A DNA stretch of 64,000 nucleotides from Alkalibacterium sp. MB6 (GCF_009935905.1 NZ_PREX01000009.1:20351-84350), one strand, 5' to 3'; positions 19,164 through 31,896 are shown, counted from the stretch's first letter. Numbers and translations: made by a program. Notes: generated by a model from the letters alone, not told the origin.

Positions 19164-19211
19164 ATCAATCAAAGAAGCGACTACCAATTAAATGGAAGTC
19201 GCTATTTTGTT

Positions 19212-19907
19212 TTAAAGGTCTCTAAGGCTAGCCACATTGCTTGTTTTATCTGACGTTTGCTGATCCTTTTCTTTTAACACTCGGGCAGGGGTTCCGCCGA
19301 CAACTGTATGCGGAGGGACATCTTTAGTCACCACAGAACCAGCTGCAACCACACTACCTTCCCCAATGCGAACCCCTTCTATGACTACTGCGTTGGCACC
19401 GATATAGACATGATCTTCGATAACAACAGGCTCAGCCGAAGCGGGTTCTACAACCCCGGCTAACACTGCACCGGCCCCTATATGGCAATGCTCTCCTACT
19501 ACAGCTCGCCCGCCCAAAACGGCATTCATATCAATCATCGTCCCGTTGCCGATGACCGAACCGATATTGATAACGGCACCCATCATAACGACCACGTTAT
19601 TTCCAATCTCTACTTTTTCGCGAATCAAAGCCCCTGGTTCGATTCGGGCATTCAATTGACTAATATCAAGTAAAGGTAGGGCACTGTTTCGTCTGTCAAT
19701 TTCAATGACTTTATCTTTGACTTTATCTTTGTGCATATTGAGTACAGCAAAAACATCAGTATACTCACCGAAAACCACTTTTGACAACCCTTCTCCAAAG
19801 ACAGTGCAACGAGGAAAATCAAGAGGTTCTGTCAAATTGACGTAGGCTTTTACAGGGGTCTGTTTGATTGATGAACTGATGTAATGAATAATTTCTTCTG
19901 CTTCCAT
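19212..19907 (-). CDS. dapH: Tetrahydrodipicolinate N-acetyltransferase
   Basis: Acetylates tetrahydrodipicolinate in the acetylase branch of lysine/diaminopimelate synthesis. The length is 231 residues from the ATG after GGAGGAAACC; the GTG 15 bases upstream overlaps that SD. The N-terminal helical domain (residues 1-80) is followed by left-handed beta-helix hexapeptide repeats ([33 protein letters not shown]). The C-terminal [14 protein letters not shown] is typical. It is divergent from the patA-like gene, the next aminotransferase step. Confidence 0.93.
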   Translation of the reverse strand: MEAEEIIHYISSSIKQTPVKAYVNLTEPLDFPRCTVFGEGLSKVVFGEYTDVFAVLNMHKDKVKDKVIEIDRRNSALPLLDISQLNARIEPGALIREKVEIGNNVVVMMGAVINIGSVIGNGTMIDMNAVLGGRAVVGEHCHIGAGAVLAGVVEPASAEPVVIEDHVYIGANAVVIEGVRIGEGSVVAAGSVVTKDVPPHTVVGGTPARVLKEKDQQTSDKTSNVASLRDL

Positions 19908-20049
19908 AATGGTTTCCTCCACTTTAAAGTGCCTATTATTTTAACGAATATTAGAATACCATTAACAAAAATAATAATCTACTCATATTGTTATTTTTTT
20001 TCAGTATTGGTAAACTAATTTCATTCTTAAAAACAAGGGGACCTTTACT

Positions 20050-21186
20050 ATGAAGGAATTGTTCAATCGCGACGTACTCCAATCAGAATCTAGTGCCATT
20101 CGCTACTTTAATGACTACGCTGTAGAAAATGGGGCGACTCATTTTTTAACATTAGGTGAACCCGATTTCGAGACACCTCAAACGGTTAAAGAAGCAACCG
20201 TTAAAGCATTAAATGATAATATGACAAGCTATGCCCCTTCTAAAGGGTTGCTTAGCTTACGTCAAGCCATTAGCCAATTTGAAGAACAAACTAATCAATT
20301 AATGTATGATCCTGAAGACATCATCATTACAGCGGGGTCAACTGAAGCCATATCGACAGCACTGGCAACCATCTTGAATCCTGGAGATGAAGTCATTGTC
20401 TTAAACCCTGCTTTTTCTCTTTACCGTCAATTGATTGAACTAAGAGGCGCCACGTGCGTGACAATTGATACATCCGCCAACCAGTTTCAAGTATCTAAAG
20501 AGATGGTAGAAGCTGCCGTGACGGATCGAACGAAAGCTATTATTTTAACGTCTCCCAATAACCCAACAGGAACGGTACTCGATGACTCATCCTTAGAGGT
20601 CATCCATGACATCGTCTTAGAAAATAACTTTTTCGTCCTATGTGATGAGGTATATAACCAGTTGATATTCGAGGAACGTATTCCTCTATTTGCTCAGTTT
20701 GAAGACATAAGAGACTACATTATTGTTTGCCAAAGCTTTTCTAAACCGTATGCGATGACAGGTTGGCGAATCGGTTACTTGATGGCGAGCACAGCCTTTA
20801 TAGAACAAGCATTAAAAATTCACCAATACACCTTAACGTGTGTCACTACATTTATCCAAGAAGCCGCCATCGCTGCCTTACATTACCCGATTGATCATAT
20901 GGTAGACAGTTACCGCAAACGACGCGATTATATGTATGGTCGACTAGTGGATATGGGAGTAGACGTTGAACTGCCTAAAGGCGCTTTTTATATGTTTCCT
21001 TCCATTAAGAAGTATGGCCTCTCTTCATGGGAATTTTGCGAGCGCCTCGTTCAAGAAGAAAAAGTCGCGTTAATCCCTGGAAGTTGCTTTGAAGCCGATG
21101 ACTTCGTCCGTATCAGTTTTTGCGTGAGCCAGCAAACGATTGAAGAGAGCATGGATAGATTGGAACATTTTTTAAACCAGTTATAA
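20050..21186 (+). CDS. patA: PLP aminotransferase, probable N-acetyl-diaminopimelate aminotransferase
   Basis: Fold-type I aminotransferase of 378 residues. PLP site: ITAGSTEAISTAL for the phosphate, SPNNPTG, CDEVYNQL (Asp and Tyr), the Schiff-base Lys in SFSKPYAMTGWRIGY, and a C-terminal Arg in FVRISFC. Close relatives include PatA, which makes N-acetyl-L,L-diaminopimelate; the divergent dapH gene one step earlier in that pathway supports this. The deacetylase DapL is not adjacent, though two M20 amidohydrolases occur near 56 kb. A general aromatic or aspartate aminotransferase role is the alternative. Confidence 0.8.
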   Translation: MKELFNRDVLQSESSAIRYFNDYAVENGATHFLTLGEPDFETPQTVKEATVKALNDNMTSYAPSKGLLSLRQAISQFEEQTNQLMYDPEDIIITAGSTEAISTALATILNPGDEVIVLNPAFSLYRQLIELRGATCVTIDTSANQFQVSKEMVEAAVTDRTKAIILTSPNNPTGTVLDDSSLEVIHDIVLENNFFVLCDEVYNQLIFEERIPLFAQFEDIRDYIIVCQSFSKPYAMTGWRIGYLMASTAFIEQALKIHQYTLTCVTTFIQEAAIAALHYPIDHMVDSYRKRRDYMYGRLVDMGVDVELPKGAFYMFPSIKKYGLSSWEFCERLVQEEKVALIPGSCFEADDFVRISFCVSQQTIEESMDRLEHFLNQL

Positions 21187-21232
21187 TAGACGAGTCTTCT
21201 GTTAAATAAAGATCATATTGGTCATATTTTGG

Positions 21233-21249
21233 TTTGACCTAATTTGACC
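21233..21249 (+). promoter_or_regulatory. CtsR operator at clpP
   Basis: Direct repeat TTTGACC-TAA-TTTGACC, the reverse complement of the CtsR heptad repeat (RGTCAAA twice, three bases apart). It covers the -35 and spacer of the clpP promoter, the classic position for heat-shock repression. Confidence 0.85.
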
Positions 21250-21262
21250 AATGGTGTATAAT
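21234..21262 (+). promoter_or_regulatory. clpP promoter
   Basis: TTGACC, exactly 17 bases, TATAAT. The -35 is part of the CtsR operator. Confidence 0.8.
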
Positions 21263-21332
21263 TGCTAATAGATTCCATTGAATTGGGAAGTATGCTACAC
21301 TGAATAATGATAAATTTAAGGAGGACGTTTAA

Positions 21333-21929
21333 ATGAACTTAGTACCTACAGTAATTGAACAGTCACCAAGAGGGGAAAGAGCGTACGATATTTATTCCCG
21401 CTTATTAAAAGACCGTATTATTATGTTGGGAGGTCCCATTGATGATCAAGTAGCAAACTCTGTTATTGCTCAGCTATTATTCTTGGATGCTCAAGACCCT
21501 GAGAAAGACATTTACCTTTACATTAACTCACCAGGAGGAAGTGTAACAGCTGGACTCGCTATTTTTGATACAATGAACTTCATCAAATCAGATGTCCAAA
21601 CCATCGCTATTGGTTTAGCAGCGTCTATGGGAAGTTTCCTACTGGCGGCTGGTGAAAAAGGCAAACGATTTGCTCTACCTAATGCTGAAGTCATGATTCA
21701 CCAACCACTTGGCGGAGCACAAGGTCAAGCAACTGAAATTGAAATTGCTGCACGTCACATCTTGAAAACACGCGAACGCTTAAACAGAATCTTAGTTGAG
21801 CGCACTGGCCAAGATATGGAAGTAATCGAACGCGATACGGACCGTGACTTCTTTATGACGGCTGAAGAAGCAAAAGATTACGGTTTAATCGATGAGATTA
21901 TGGACAGCACTGCAAAATTAAATAATTAA
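21333..21929 (+). CDS. clpP: ATP-dependent Clp protease proteolytic subunit
   Basis: Serine protease of 198 residues that forms the 14-mer chamber used with ClpX, ClpC or ClpE. Catalytic residues are visible: Ser in [11 protein letters not shown], His in [11 protein letters not shown], and Asp in [10 protein letters not shown]. The N-terminal axial loop ([25 protein letters not shown]) is intact. The ATG follows AAGGAGG. It is a single-gene unit under CtsR control, with a terminator directly after. Confidence 0.97.
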   Translation: MNLVPTVIEQSPRGERAYDIYSRLLKDRIIMLGGPIDDQVANSVIAQLLFLDAQDPEKDIYLYINSPGGSVTAGLAIFDTMNFIKSDVQTIAIGLAASMGSFLLAAGEKGKRFALPNAEVMIHQPLGGAQGQATEIEIAARHILKTRERLNRILVERTGQDMEVIERDTDRDFFMTAEEAKDYGLIDEIMDSTAKLNN

Positions 21930-21936
21930 AATAGAA

Positions 21937-21968
21937 GTGGCCCGGTCTAACGACTGGGTCATTTTTTT
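21937..21968 (+). terminator. Terminator after clpP
   Basis: TGGCCCGGTC-taac-GACTGGGTCA stem followed by seven Ts. Confidence 0.85.
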
Positions 21969-22079
21969 GTACAAAGATAAGGCAAGTAAATGAGTGGGAA
22001 AGCAATGCTTATTACTGGTTTATCAATTTTTACAAGAGTATAATGATTAATAGAGGTAAAAATAGGAGGAGTCGGATAA

Positions 22080-22640
22080 ATGGACACATCAGAAATAAAA
22101 AATGAGAAAGTAACAACAGAAGGAGGCATCCATTACGGCAAGCAAGATGCCCCAATTAAAGTGGTAGAATTTTTGAATTTACGCTGCCCACACTGCAAAA
22201 CATGGTGGGATAATGCTTCACCTATTTTAGAAGACCATGTCAATAATGGACAAGTTGAACGAATAATCAAATTATATAATAAAGATAAAGAGAGCTTAAG
22301 AAGTGGCAATATACTCCACGACTATATCGAATATGAGGATACTGACCGTGCCATGGAAGATATTCATTTTTATATCGAACACCAAGAAGAATGGGGTAGC
22401 CTCTCTGAAGATGAGTTGGGTGAGTACGCTAAAGACAAACGCGGAGCAAGCAAACAAGACAACACACTCGAAGCGAATAAGATTATAGAAGAAACCCAAC
22501 GGACGAATGTTTTATTCGTTCCTACAGTCGTTATTGAAGACTATATTGTGGATGCAAACACACTTAAAGAAGAAATAGCGAGTATCATTGAAGCGAAAAT
22601 GGACCGTGACAGAGAGAATAGAAAACCGAACGAATTTTAA
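22080..22640 (+). CDS. DsbA-like thioredoxin-fold protein
   Basis: Protein of 186 residues with a thioredoxin fold and a C-P-H-C redox motif (LNLRCPHCKTWW, near residue 35), the pattern of DsbA-type oxidoreductases. A cis-proline segment FVPTVVIED lies near residue 150. There is no signal peptide or membrane segment, so it appears cytoplasmic, unlike extracellular DsbA; FrnE-like or YjbH-like proteins are comparable intracellular relatives. The start is the ATG after AGGAGTCGG. It may take part in thiol-stress handling, but no partner is adjacent. Confidence 0.8.
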   Translation: MDTSEIKNEKVTTEGGIHYGKQDAPIKVVEFLNLRCPHCKTWWDNASPILEDHVNNGQVERIIKLYNKDKESLRSGNILHDYIEYEDTDRAMEDIHFYIEHQEEWGSLSEDELGEYAKDKRGASKQDNTLEANKIIEETQRTNVLFVPTVVIEDYIVDANTLKEEIASIIEAKMDRDRENRKPNEF

Positions 22641-22676
22641 TGGGCGTAAAAAGTCCCGATTATCTGCTTTGTTGGC

Positions 22677-22705
22677 TTGTTTTTTGCCCCGCCTTCTGTT
22701 ACACT
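22677..22705 (+). promoter_or_regulatory. cggR-gap operon promoter
   Basis: TTGTTT, 17-base spacer, TACACT with TG one base upstream of the -10 (extended form). A CggR operator was not clearly found. Confidence 0.5.
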
Positions 22706-22776
22706 GTTAAAGTAAGCTAGAAAACGAGAAAGCTAAAAAAAGTGAAATAGAGTTAAGGGGAAGGTGCTTGTGCAAT

Positions 22777-23811
22777 ATGTTGTCTGTTATAGAAAAAGTT
22801 GCACCAGGAACTCTTCAAATCTTAAAACGCAGATATTTAATTCTTAATCACCTTCAAAAGTCCGGTCCAATTGGAAGAAGAGCGTTAGCTGATCTCTTAG
22901 GTTTTACAGAACGTTCCCTAAGAAGCGAAGTGGATGTCCTCCGTACCCAGGGCTTAATCAAAACGTCTACCCAAGGCATGCAATGCACGCCAGAAGGTAT
23001 TACGGTTATATATAAATTGGAACAACTGATGAGTCAGCATATTCAGTCTCAAGAAAAAGAAGCAAGACTGGCGAGTTATCTAGGTATTCAACACTGTACC
23101 ATTACGATGGGTAATTCAGATAAGAATCACGAAAGTTTAGTAGAAATGGCTAAAGTGGCAGCTGAAGTCATGGACTTTCTTCTCCCAGAAGGCAACAATA
23201 CGGTTGCTGTCATGGGTGGAACAACCATGTTTGAAGTAGCAGAAGCAATGGATAAGCATATTGGACAAAATCGAACCTTGTTATTTGTACCTGCAAGAGG
23301 TGGCTTGGGAGAATCGATAGATATTCAAGCTAATGTTATTGCAGAAAACATGGCGCGCCGAACAGGCGGGAAGAGCCGAGCCCTTTATGCACCTGAGCAC
23401 GTCAGAATGGAAACTTATTCATTGTTGCTAGAAGAACCAGAGATAAAAGAAACACTCGAAATAGTTGAAAATGCCTCACTTGTTTTATACAGTATAGGTG
23501 ACGCCATTGAAATGGCTGAGCGAAGAGGCTTGGATAAGCAAACGCTGGATCAGTTAAGTAACGATCAAGCTGTTGCTGAAGCGTTTGGAGAATTTATAAA
23601 TGTCGAAGGAGAAGTCGTTTATAAGCTCTCCCGAATAGGATTAAGATCATCTAAACTCCCTATGATACCGAATGTTGTTGCTGTAGCAGGGGGTACTCGA
23701 AAAGCGAGAGCTATCGAAGCACATATGAAAACTGTCCCTCCTCACACGTGGTTAGTGACGGATGAGGCAGCCGCAAATGAGATTTTAAAAGAGGTAGACT
23801 CTTTAAAATAA
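22777..23811 (+). CDS. cggR: Central glycolytic genes regulator CggR
   Basis: SorC-family repressor of the gap-pgk-tpi-gpm-eno operon, released by fructose-1,6-bisphosphate. It has about 344 residues. An N-terminal winged HTH (GPIGRRALADLLGFTERSLRSEVDVL) is followed by the sugar-phosphate domain (VAVMGGTTMFEVAEAM, residues 145-344). The ATG chosen gives the usual family N terminus; a TTG 9 bases upstream is possible but too near the GGGGAAGG SD. It is first gene of its operon, 31 bases before gap. Confidence 0.93.
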   Translation: MLSVIEKVAPGTLQILKRRYLILNHLQKSGPIGRRALADLLGFTERSLRSEVDVLRTQGLIKTSTQGMQCTPEGITVIYKLEQLMSQHIQSQEKEARLASYLGIQHCTITMGNSDKNHESLVEMAKVAAEVMDFLLPEGNNTVAVMGGTTMFEVAEAMDKHIGQNRTLLFVPARGGLGESIDIQANVIAENMARRTGGKSRALYAPEHVRMETYSLLLEEPEIKETLEIVENASLVLYSIGDAIEMAERRGLDKQTLDQLSNDQAVAEAFGEFINVEGEVVYKLSRIGLRSSKLPMIPNVVAVAGGTRKARAIEAHMKTVPPHTWLVTDEAAANEILKEVDSLK

Positions 23812-23842
23812 AAACTGAATTCCTTAAGGAGGAAATATTAAT

Positions 23843-24835
23843 ATGTCAATTAAAGTTGCAATTAATGGTTTCGGTCGTATCGGACGTCTAGCACTCCGTC
23901 GCATTCTAGAAATGGATACCGAAATGGAAGTTGTTGCTATCAATGATTTGACTAGTAATGATGACTTGGCTTATCTATTGAAATATGATACAGCTCAAGG
24001 ACGTTTCCCGCATGAAGTAACAGTTGAAGGCGAATCAATCTATGTTGGTGGAAAAGAAATTAAAGCTTTTGAAGAAAAGGATGCAAGCCAGTTGCCATGG
24101 GGCGATTTAGGCATAGACATCGTATTAGAATGTACAGGATTTTATACGTCACCTGAAAAATCACAAGCTCACATTGATGCAGGTGCAAAACGTGTCTTAA
24201 TCTCGGCACCAGCTTCAGGCGACTTAAAAACAATCGTTTATGGCGTAAACCATGACACTCTAGAAGCAGATGATAAAATTGTATCGGCTGCATCATGTAC
24301 AACAAACTGTTTAGCACCAATGGTTAATGTGTTAAATAAAGAATATGGTATCAGTCGTGCATTGATGAGTACAATCCATGCGTATACAGCTACTCAAGCC
24401 TTACAAGATTCACCAGGTGGCCGTAAAAACCGCGCAGGAGCAGCAAACGCTATTCCAGCTTCTACAGGAGCTGCTAAAGCAGTAGGGAAAGTTATTCCTG
24501 AAGTCAATGGTTTAGTAGACGGTACTGCTGTTCGTATTCCAACAATTACCGGTTCAATGGTTGAATTATACTCTGTACTGAAAAAAGAAGTAACCGTTGA
24601 GGAAGTGAACTCAGCGATGAAAGCTGCATCATCTGACGCTTACTTGTACGAAGAAGATGAAATTGTTTCTTCAGACGTCATCGGTGTACCAGCGGGATCT
24701 ATTTTTGATGCAACGCAAACTAAAATCATCGATAGTGATGATGGTCAATTAGTTAAAACAGTTGCATGGTATGACAATGAGTACGGCTTCACTGGAAACA
24801 TGGTCGCTACATTGGAGTACATGGCTAATTTATAA
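23843..24835 (+). CDS. gap: Glyceraldehyde-3-phosphate dehydrogenase, copy 1
   Basis: NAD-dependent enzyme of 330 residues oxidising glyceraldehyde-3-phosphate. It shows [14 protein letters not shown], catalytic Cys in [12 protein letters not shown], and His in [10 protein letters not shown]. The S-loop ([20 protein letters not shown]) is unlike the usual [10 protein letters not shown] form and two residues shorter than in the second copy, so it is not a recent duplicate. Asp after AIN favours NAD over NADP. Preferred codons are less dominant than in copy 2. It follows AAGGAGG, and copy 2 begins 84 bases downstream. Confidence 0.93.
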   Translation: MSIKVAINGFGRIGRLALRRILEMDTEMEVVAINDLTSNDDLAYLLKYDTAQGRFPHEVTVEGESIYVGGKEIKAFEEKDASQLPWGDLGIDIVLECTGFYTSPEKSQAHIDAGAKRVLISAPASGDLKTIVYGVNHDTLEADDKIVSAASCTTNCLAPMVNVLNKEYGISRALMSTIHAYTATQALQDSPGGRKNRAGAANAIPASTGAAKAVGKVIPEVNGLVDGTAVRIPTITGSMVELYSVLKKEVTVEEVNSAMKAASSDAYLYEEDEIVSSDVIGVPAGSIFDATQTKIIDSDDGQLVKTVAWYDNEYGFTGNMVATLEYMANL

Positions 24836-24858
24836 GCCGTAAGATTATGGGGTTAAAG

Positions 24859-24876
24859 AATTGGTGGAAGCCAATT
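24859..24876 (+). other. Small hairpin between the two gap genes
   Basis: AATTGG-tggaag-CCAATT, six-base stem without a T-run. It may be an mRNA processing or stabilising element giving different levels of the two gap messages. Confidence 0.3.
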
Positions 24877-24919
24877 AATCTAAAAAAATATTCTAATTTC
24901 TCAAGGGGGAAATATATTT

Positions 24920-25921
24920 ATGTCAGTAAAAGTAGCAATTAACGGTTTTGGACGTATTGGACGTTTAGCATTCCGTCGTATTCAAGATGTTGAAGGATTG
25001 GAAGTTGTAGCAGTAAACGACTTAACAGATCCAGCAATGTTAGTACACCTATTAAAATATGATACTGCTCAAGGACGTTTTGACGCAGACGTTACAATTG
25101 GTGAAGACAAATTCACTGTTAACGGAAAAGACATTAAAGTATTCAGCGAACGTAACCCACAAGATTTACCTTGGGGAGACCTAGGAGTAGATATCGTTCT
25201 TGAGTGTACTGGATTCTTCACTTCTCAAGAAAAAGCGGGTCTTCACTTAGAAGCTGGAGCTAAACGTGTTGTTGTTTCAGCACCTGCTACTGGCGACGTT
25301 AAAACAATTGTTTACAACGTTAACCACGAAACTTTAGATGGTACAGAAACAGTTATTTCTGGAGCTTCATGTACTACAAACTGCTTGGCTCCTATGGCTA
25401 AAGCATTAAACGACAAATTCGGTATTGAAACTGGATTAATGACAACTATTCACGCGTACACTGGAGACCAAATGACTCTTGATGGACCACACCCTAAAGG
25501 TGACTTCCGTCGTGCACGTGCTGCTGCAGAAAACATCGTTCCTAACACAACAGGAGCTGCTAAAGCAATTGGTTTAGTATTACCTGAATTACAAGGTAAA
25601 TTGGATGGCGCTGCTCAACGTGTACCAGTAGCTGTTGGATCATTAACTGAATTACAAGTGATTCTTTCTAAAGAAGTAACAGAAGAAGAAGTGAACGCTG
25701 CAATGAAAGAAGTTGCTGATGAGTCTTATGGTTACAACGAAGACCCAATCGTATCTTCAGACATCGTTGGCATGACTTATGGTTCACTATTCGATGCAAC
25801 TCAAACTAAAGTTGTTTCAGCTGGTGGCAAACAGTTAGTTAAAACTGTTGCATGGTATGACAACGAAATGTCATATACAGCACAACTTGTTCGTACACTA
25901 GAATACTTCGCTAACCTATAA
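24920..25921 (+). CDS. gap: Glyceraldehyde-3-phosphate dehydrogenase, copy 2
   Basis: Second GAPDH, 333 residues, of the type common in enterococci and streptococci. [26 protein letters not shown] (Cys) and [10 protein letters not shown] (His) are intact, and the S-loop has the normal [14 protein letters not shown] form. Codon choice is strongly biased to abundant tRNAs, as in eno, suggesting that it is the main glycolytic enzyme. The SD is AAGGGGGAAA. It is followed by a long structured gap before pgk. Confidence 0.95.
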   Translation: MSVKVAINGFGRIGRLAFRRIQDVEGLEVVAVNDLTDPAMLVHLLKYDTAQGRFDADVTIGEDKFTVNGKDIKVFSERNPQDLPWGDLGVDIVLECTGFFTSQEKAGLHLEAGAKRVVVSAPATGDVKTIVYNVNHETLDGTETVISGASCTTNCLAPMAKALNDKFGIETGLMTTIHAYTGDQMTLDGPHPKGDFRRARAAAENIVPNTTGAAKAIGLVLPELQGKLDGAAQRVPVAVGSLTELQVILSKEVTEEEVNAAMKEVADESYGYNEDPIVSSDIVGMTYGSLFDATQTKVVSAGGKQLVKTVAWYDNEMSYTAQLVRTLEYFANL

Positions 25922-25971
25922 TTCGTAGCGAAAATCTAAACGTATTATAAATTAAACACACTGCATTGAAT

Positions 25972-26080
25972 AAGCGGGGGAGCATTTACTCTTTTATTTA
26001 ACTAAACAGATAATACATTGTGCGAGCATAGTGATTAGATCGTTTTATTAAATAAAGAGAATCGCGCTTCCCCGCTTTTT
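25972..26080 (+). terminator. Long imperfect hairpin between gap and pgk
   Basis: Two 30-base arms pair around a 46-base loop: AAGCGGGG with CCCCGCTT at the base, and CTCTTTTATTTAA with TTAAATAAAGAG inside. Six Ts follow, so it can act as a terminator or attenuator and would lower pgk-eno expression relative to gap. Confidence 0.65.
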
Positions 26081-26138
26081 TGTGGGGTGAATGAGAAAGA
26101 TAGAAAGGCTAGTTTATTTAGAGAGGTAGGATGCACTG

Positions 26139-27326
26139 ATGGCAAAAAAGACAGTGAAAGATTTAGACGTAAAAGGTAAAAAGGTTTTAGTTCGTGCTGA
26201 TTTTAACGTTCCAATGAAAGACGGCAAAATCACTAACGATAACCGTATTCAAGCTGCTCTTCCAACGATTCAATATATTTTGGAAGAAGGCGGAAAAGTG
26301 ATTGTGTTCTCTCACTTAGGTCGTGTAAAAGCAGAAGAAGATAAAGAAGGTTTATCACTTAAACCAGTAGCAGAGCGTTTAAGCGAACTGCTTGGTAAAG
26401 ACGTTACATTCGTCGCTCAAACACGTGGAGAAGAACTAGAAACAGCTATCTCTGAACTAAAAGACGGCGAGATTTTGATGTTCGAAAACACTCGCTTTGA
26501 AGACGTAGACGGCAAGAAAGAAAGCAAGAATGATTCTGAATTAGGTAAATACTGGGCAAGTCTTGGTGACTTGTACGTTAATGATGCATTTGGTACAGCT
26601 CACCGTGCACATGCTTCAAACGTTGGGATTGCCTCTAACTTAGAATCAGCAGCTGGTTTCTTAGTTGAAAAAGAAATTAACTTTATCGGTGGAGCAGTTG
26701 ACGAACCAAAACGTCCATTTGTGGCGATCCTTGGTGGAGCAAAAGTATCTGATAAAATCGGCGTGATTGAGAACTTAATCGCTAAAGCTGACAAAGTACT
26801 TGTTGGTGGTGGCATGACGTATACGTTCTACGAAGCGCTTGGTAAAGGCATTGGTAAATCACTACTTGAAGCAGACAAAGTCGATTTAGCTAAAGAGTTG
26901 ATTGAAAAAGCTGGAGACAAATTAGTCTTACCAGTGGATTCTGTTGTGGCTCCTGAATTTTCTAATGACGCACCGACTGAAGTTGTTGAAGGAGATATCC
27001 CTGAAGGACAAATGGGTCTGGATATTGGACCGAAAACAGTTGAGTTATTCGAAAAAGAATTAGCTGGTGCTAAAACAGTTGTTTGGAACGGCCCGATGGG
27101 TGTATTTGAAATGTCTAACTTTGCTAAAGGAACTAGCGATATCTGTGAAGTTCTAGCTAAATTAGAAGACGCTGTTACTATTATTGGTGGCGGTGACTCA
27201 GCAACAGCTGCTCAAGAATTAGGCTTTGAAGATGACTTCAGCCACATTTCTACAGGTGGCGGAGCATCACTAGAGTACTTGGAAGGTAAAGAGCTTCCTG
27301 GTATTGCAGCTATTTCAGATAAATAA
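26139..27326 (+). CDS. pgk: Phosphoglycerate kinase
   Basis: Transfers phosphate from 1,3-bisphosphoglycerate to ADP. The length is 395 residues, usual for the family. The N-terminal substrate domain carries [14 protein letters not shown] and HLGR, and the C-terminal nucleotide domain carries [28 protein letters not shown] and [11 protein letters not shown]. It lies 217 bases after gap across a long hairpin and starts after an AGGTAGG SD. Confidence 0.97.
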   Translation: MAKKTVKDLDVKGKKVLVRADFNVPMKDGKITNDNRIQAALPTIQYILEEGGKVIVFSHLGRVKAEEDKEGLSLKPVAERLSELLGKDVTFVAQTRGEELETAISELKDGEILMFENTRFEDVDGKKESKNDSELGKYWASLGDLYVNDAFGTAHRAHASNVGIASNLESAAGFLVEKEINFIGGAVDEPKRPFVAILGGAKVSDKIGVIENLIAKADKVLVGGGMTYTFYEALGKGIGKSLLEADKVDLAKELIEKAGDKLVLPVDSVVAPEFSNDAPTEVVEGDIPEGQMGLDIGPKTVELFEKELAGAKTVVWNGPMGVFEMSNFAKGTSDICEVLAKLEDAVTIIGGGDSATAAQELGFEDDFSHISTGGGASLEYLEGKELPGIAAISDK

Positions 27327-27341
27327 GTAGTATGAAAACTG

Positions 27342-27378
27342 AATCGACGGCTGCAGTGTACCACGTTGCCGTCCGATT
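27342..27378 (+). other. Hairpin between pgk and tpiA
   Basis: AATCG..CGGC..CA / TG..GCCG..CGATT imperfect stem with no T-run. Possibly an mRNA stability or processing site. Confidence 0.35.
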
Positions 27379-27405
27379 TAGTTAATGACAGTCGATATAG
27401 TGTAA

Positions 27406-28194
<789 letters not shown>

Positions 28195-29724
28195 ATGAGC
28201 AAAGCACCTGTAGCCATCATTATTTTAGATGGATTTGGATGGAGAGAAGAAGAATACGGAAACGCAGTCGCACAAGCGAACAAGCCTAACTTTGACCGTT
28301 ATTGGAATGAGTACGCTCATAGCACAATGAAAGCTTCTGGTTTAGCTGTTGGTCTTCCTGAAGGTCAAATGGGGAACTCAGAAGTAGGGCACACCAACAT
28401 TGGTGCTGGCCGAGTGGTCTATCAAAGCATCACCCGTATTGATAAAGCCATTGAAGATGGCGATTTTGATACCAATGAAGTACTTGATGGAGCCATTAGC
28501 CACGTAAAAGACAATGATTCTGCTCTTCACTTTTTCGGCTTAATTTCTGACGGTGGCGTTCACAGTCACCAACGCCATTTGAAAGCATTGATTGAAACGG
28601 CTAAAAAGAAAGGTGTAGACAAGATTTTCGTTCATGCCTTTACTGACGGACGCGACGTTGCGCCGAATTCAGCAGCTGGTTTCATTGAAGATCTTCAAGG
28701 CGTATTAGCCGAACTAGGAACGGGTCACATAGCAACCGTTACTGGTCGTTTCTATGCAATGGACCGTGATACCCGCTGGCCTCGTGTGAAACGTGCTTAT
28801 GACGCTATCTTCCACGGTGAAGGGAATAAAGTAACTGATCCCGTTCAAGCGGTTAAAGATAGTTATGCCAACGACATTATGGATGAATTTATCGAGCCAA
28901 TCGTTGTTGAAAAAGACGGCCAAGCTGTTGGAACAGTGAAAGATAATGATGCTGTTGTCTTCTTCAACTTCCGACCGGACCGTGCCATTCAACTGTCACG
29001 TGCCTTAACTGAACCTGATTTTGATGAATTTGATAGAGGACAAACCCCTCAAAATATTAAGTTTGTTACCTTTACTCAGTACACTTCAGATATGAAGGCG
29101 GACGTTATGTTCCCACCTGTTTTCTTGAAAAACGTTTTAGGGCAAGTGTTGGCTGATAACGGACTAAAACAACTGCGTATTGCTGAGACAGAAAAATACC
29201 CTCACGTCACGTTCTTTATGAACGGTGGGACAAATGATGAGTTCCCTGGAGAGAGCAGAATTTTAATTCCGTCTCCTCAAGTGGAAACCTATGATTTGAA
29301 ACCAGAGATGAGTGCGTATGAAGTCGCTGATGCGTTGGTTGAAGACATCAAAAACGACAAACACGATGCGATTATCTTAAACTTTGCTAACCCTGATATG
29401 GTCGGTCACTCTGGAATGCTAGAGCCAACGATTAAGGCCATAGAAGCGGTCGATGAGAACTTAGGACGTGTCGTTGACTTGATTATCGAAAAAGGTGGAA
29501 CAGCAGTTATCTTTGCTGACCATGGTAACGCCGATACAGAGTTAACACCTGAAGGCAACCCGCACACAGCTCATACAACTGTTCCCGTTCCAGTTATTGT
29601 CACTAAAAAAGGCATAACCTTGAGAACTGACGGTAAATTAGCTGACGTTGCACCTACCATGCTTGACTTACTTGGAGTAGACAAACCAGAGGATATGACT
29701 GGTGAAACACTTATCCAAGACTAA
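28195..29724 (+). CDS. gpmI: 2,3-bisphosphoglycerate-independent phosphoglycerate mutase
   Basis: Manganese-dependent mutase of 509 residues. The alkaline-phosphatase-like domain shows [11 protein letters not shown] (metal Asp) and catalytic Ser in [10 protein letters not shown]. The insertion domain has [12 protein letters not shown] and [13 protein letters not shown]-terminal metal ligands lie in NPDMVGHSG and ADHGNAD. ATG directly follows the tpiA stop. A cofactor-dependent-like phosphatase occurs elsewhere in the window, but this is the glycolytic form. Confidence 0.97.
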   Translation: MSKAPVAIIILDGFGWREEEYGNAVAQANKPNFDRYWNEYAHSTMKASGLAVGLPEGQMGNSEVGHTNIGAGRVVYQSITRIDKAIEDGDFDTNEVLDGAISHVKDNDSALHFFGLISDGGVHSHQRHLKALIETAKKKGVDKIFVHAFTDGRDVAPNSAAGFIEDLQGVLAELGTGHIATVTGRFYAMDRDTRWPRVKRAYDAIFHGEGNKVTDPVQAVKDSYANDIMDEFIEPIVVEKDGQAVGTVKDNDAVVFFNFRPDRAIQLSRALTEPDFDEFDRGQTPQNIKFVTFTQYTSDMKADVMFPPVFLKNVLGQVLADNGLKQLRIAETEKYPHVTFFMNGGTNDEFPGESRILIPSPQVETYDLKPEMSAYEVADALVEDIKNDKHDAIILNFANPDMVGHSGMLEPTIKAIEAVDENLGRVVDLIIEKGGTAVIFADHGNADTELTPEGNPHTAHTTVPVPVIVTKKGITLRTDGKLADVAPTMLDLLGVDKPEDMTGETLIQD

Positions 29725-29738
29725 CCATATATTTTAAA

Positions 29739-31129
<1,391 letters not shown>

Positions 31130-31140
31130 TTTAGTCGATA

Positions 31141-31187
31141 AAAAAGACCTCCTTCAGTGCACATCGTGCTGAAGGAGGTTCTTTTTA
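31141..31187 (+). terminator. Terminator after eno
   Basis: ACCTCCTTCAG-c / g-CTGAAGGAGGT stem, with A-run before and T-run after; it can serve both the eno transcript and the converging small gene. Confidence 0.9.
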
Positions 31188-31192
31188 TACGC

Positions 31193-31393
31193 TTATTCTT
31201 GATCCAAGCGGCCAAATGCACTGTCACCTATAGCATCTAAGTTGCGATTGGCGATATCTTTTAAATTATCTCGTTCGGTTTCGGTAATGTCGCCATTTTC
31301 TCTTGACCGTTCAATCTGTTGAATTAAATCTTTAATCTGATCTGCATTAGCATTTACCAATCTCTCTTTAAAAACGTCAAAAGCTTGAGTCAT
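31193..31393 (-). CDS. Small conserved-type protein of unknown function
   Basis: Soluble, mostly helical protein of 66 residues, beginning MTQAFDVFKERLVNANADQI. The start is the ATG after GGAGGAATTTGC; a longer frame adds 20 residues with no SD. It is rich in charged residues (QQIERSRENGDITETERDNL), with no cysteine and no membrane segment. It converges on eno. No family was recognised. Confidence 0.65.
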   Translation of the reverse strand: MTQAFDVFKERLVNANADQIKDLIQQIERSRENGDITETERDNLKDIANRNLDAIGDSAFGRLDQE

Positions 31394-31655
31394 GCAAATT
31401 CCTCCTTGTAAAGTATCTAGTCTAACGGTAAAAGATACCGTTCTTTTTTTCAACTATTAGCTATTGACTTGCTAGCGACATAACGTTAATAGAGTTAAAT
31501 CGACTGAGACCGAAGTGGTTATCCTAACAGGAGAATCTGCTGACTATATCCACCAGTCATAAGCTCGAGATTGTCACATATATGTACTGGAAATACACGG
31601 TTACTTATGCTATATTTAACGGTAGGAGATTGTAAGAAGGAGGTTACCGGTTTAC

Positions 31656-31886
31656 ATGTATGATATTTTATTAACGTTGATGCTTATTTTATCTGTATTC
31701 ATTATTATTGTGATCGCAATGCAACCAACTAAAACACAAAGTGCATCCAATGCTTTCTTAGGTGGAGCAAGTCAATTATTCGGCAAACAAAAAGCTAGAG
31801 GATTTGAAGCTGTCTTAATCAAAACGACAGTTGTCTGCCTGATCCTATTCTTTATTTTGGCTTTAGTGATGACACGCTTATTCTAA
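31656..31886 (+). CDS. secG: Preprotein translocase subunit SecG
   Basis: Small membrane protein of 76 residues in the SecYEG channel. Two hydrophobic segments (residues 3-22 and 53-74) flank the conserved cytoplasmic loop MQPTKTQSASNAFLGGASQLFG. The ATG follows AAGGAGGT. It heads the secG-est-rnr-smpB-ssrA order known from Bacilli. An extended -10 (TGCTATATT) lies about 40 bases upstream. Confidence 0.93.
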   Translation: MYDILLTLMLILSVFIIIVIAMQPTKTQSASNAFLGGASQLFGKQKARGFEAVLIKTTVVCLILFFILALVMTRLF

Positions 31887-31896
31887 TTTAAAACGA

